Shown one piece after another: positions 21,657 to 21,962 of a stretch of 21,962 bases of DNA. Each line of letters begins with the position of its first letter. The first letter of the stretch is position 1. The DNA comes from SIG598 sp045580875 (GTDB lineage Bacteria > Bacillota > Clostridia > Oscillospirales > Acutalibacteraceae), in NCBI GenBank assembly GCA_045580875.1, contig JAZNOP010000064.1:1-21962 (forward strand), read 5' to 3'. The position numbers were made by a program, and so were the translations under genes. The notes beneath the pieces were generated by a model. It searched no databases and had not been told where the DNA came from. It worked only from the letters and a program-made list of their open reading frames with translations.

Positions 21657-21962
21657 TGATAAATTTTGGTTTATACGATTAAGATTTCGATGACAAAGCA
21701 ACCGCACCTGCCCACGAACCTCGCCGGAAAAATATCGGCGAGGGGTGGAAGTACGGAAGATGATAAAGCGTTGGTAATCACCATACTTAACTCCGGTGAA
21801 TGTGCGCCGGACAGTGGCTCAAGCTACATGTATTTATTCCGAATTGAGGTTTTCAGAAATGATTCGCTCAGAATTATTTCTGAAATACATGCAATTCGAT
21901 ATAAATACGAGACGACCTTTTAAACGGTATTTTGGTTCCTTTTTTACCGAACAAAAAGGAAC
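21657..21962 (+). repeat. Right copy of the dispersed structured element, head facing the lytic transglycosylase
   Basis: Positions 21657-21709 match the reverse complement of 481-533 with few differences. A hairpin follows at 21719-21743 (CCTCGCCG and CGGCGAGG). The middle (about 21745-21910) is not similar to the left copy. Near 21921 the word TTTAAACGG returns, and the element ends with the hairpin GTTCCTTTTT ... AAAAAGGAAC (21935-21962), which sits where the left copy has its own AT-rich hairpin with different paired bases; both loops share CCGAAC. The window ends here, so the copy may continue. An 85-codon open frame (21666-21923) within it is not supported as a gene. Confidence 0.75.
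21670..21696 (-). promoter_or_regulatory. Candidate promoter in the head of the right element, reading into the lytic transglycosylase gene
   Basis: On the minus strand TTGTCA (21691-21696) and TATAAA (21670-21675) are separated by 15 bp. The leader to the TTG start would be about 58 nt. The same arrangement, with a poorer -10, occurs in the left copy. Confidence 0.4.

Noticed and set aside
21666..21923. 85-codon open frame in the right repeat element
   Set aside because: It begins in the conserved non-coding head, has no ribosome binding site, and the left copy has no equivalent frame.

Overview
This window looks like a piece of a chromosome from a gut or rumen clostridium of the Ruminococcaceae/Oscillospiraceae type. 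The reasons are moderately GC-rich coding sequence with AT-rich promoters, strong AGGAGG-type ribosome binding sites with frequent GTG and TTG starts, lipoprotein and Sel1-repeat genes, a secreted protein ending in a pullulanase-type starch-binding module, and an aldo/keto reductase with a clostridial ferredoxin tail. No tRNA, rRNA, CRISPR array, transposase, integrase or phage structural gene was found. The taxonomic placement is inference.

Layout. Positions 1-533 and 21657-21962 are two copies, in opposite orientation, of one dispersed non-coding element. They share a conserved head of about 50 bp and a tail hairpin whose stem sequence differs between copies while pairing is kept. Each copy lies just upstream of an outermost gene: the aldo/keto reductase (572-1720, +) and a lytic transglycosylase (21030-21605, -). 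From 2021 to 10649 all genes are on the minus strand, in about three transcription units: (a) an ABC permease and ATPase pair followed by a TIR-like/Sel1-repeat protein; (b) an S41-type protease-like lipoprotein, shikimate kinase, a small two-helix membrane protein and a NusG-domain-II protein; (c) an orphan solute-binding lipoprotein followed by aspartate kinase. From 10944 to 13549 three genes are on the plus strand: a divergent NadA-family protein, an XRE regulator with a degenerate S24 domain, and a helical-bundle protein. From 13732 to the right end everything is minus again: a 914-residue secreted repeat protein, a YdcF/SanA-type membrane protein, an MscS channel, an M18 aminopeptidase and the lytic transglycosylase.

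How the genes fit together. Most are housekeeping or envelope functions: amino-acid biosynthesis (lysC, aroK), osmotic protection (MscS), peptide turnover (M18), peptidoglycan work (lytic transglycosylase, YdcF-like) and uptake (ABC parts). They do not form one pathway. The parts that deserve attention are the paired structured repeats, the NadA homolog that keeps its cluster cysteines but lacks several substrate-binding residues, the S24 regulator lacking both catalytic residues, the seven-fold aromatic-rich repeat protein with a CBM41-like end, the TIR-like/Sel1 fusion, and an internal start in lysC with an ideal ribosome binding site.
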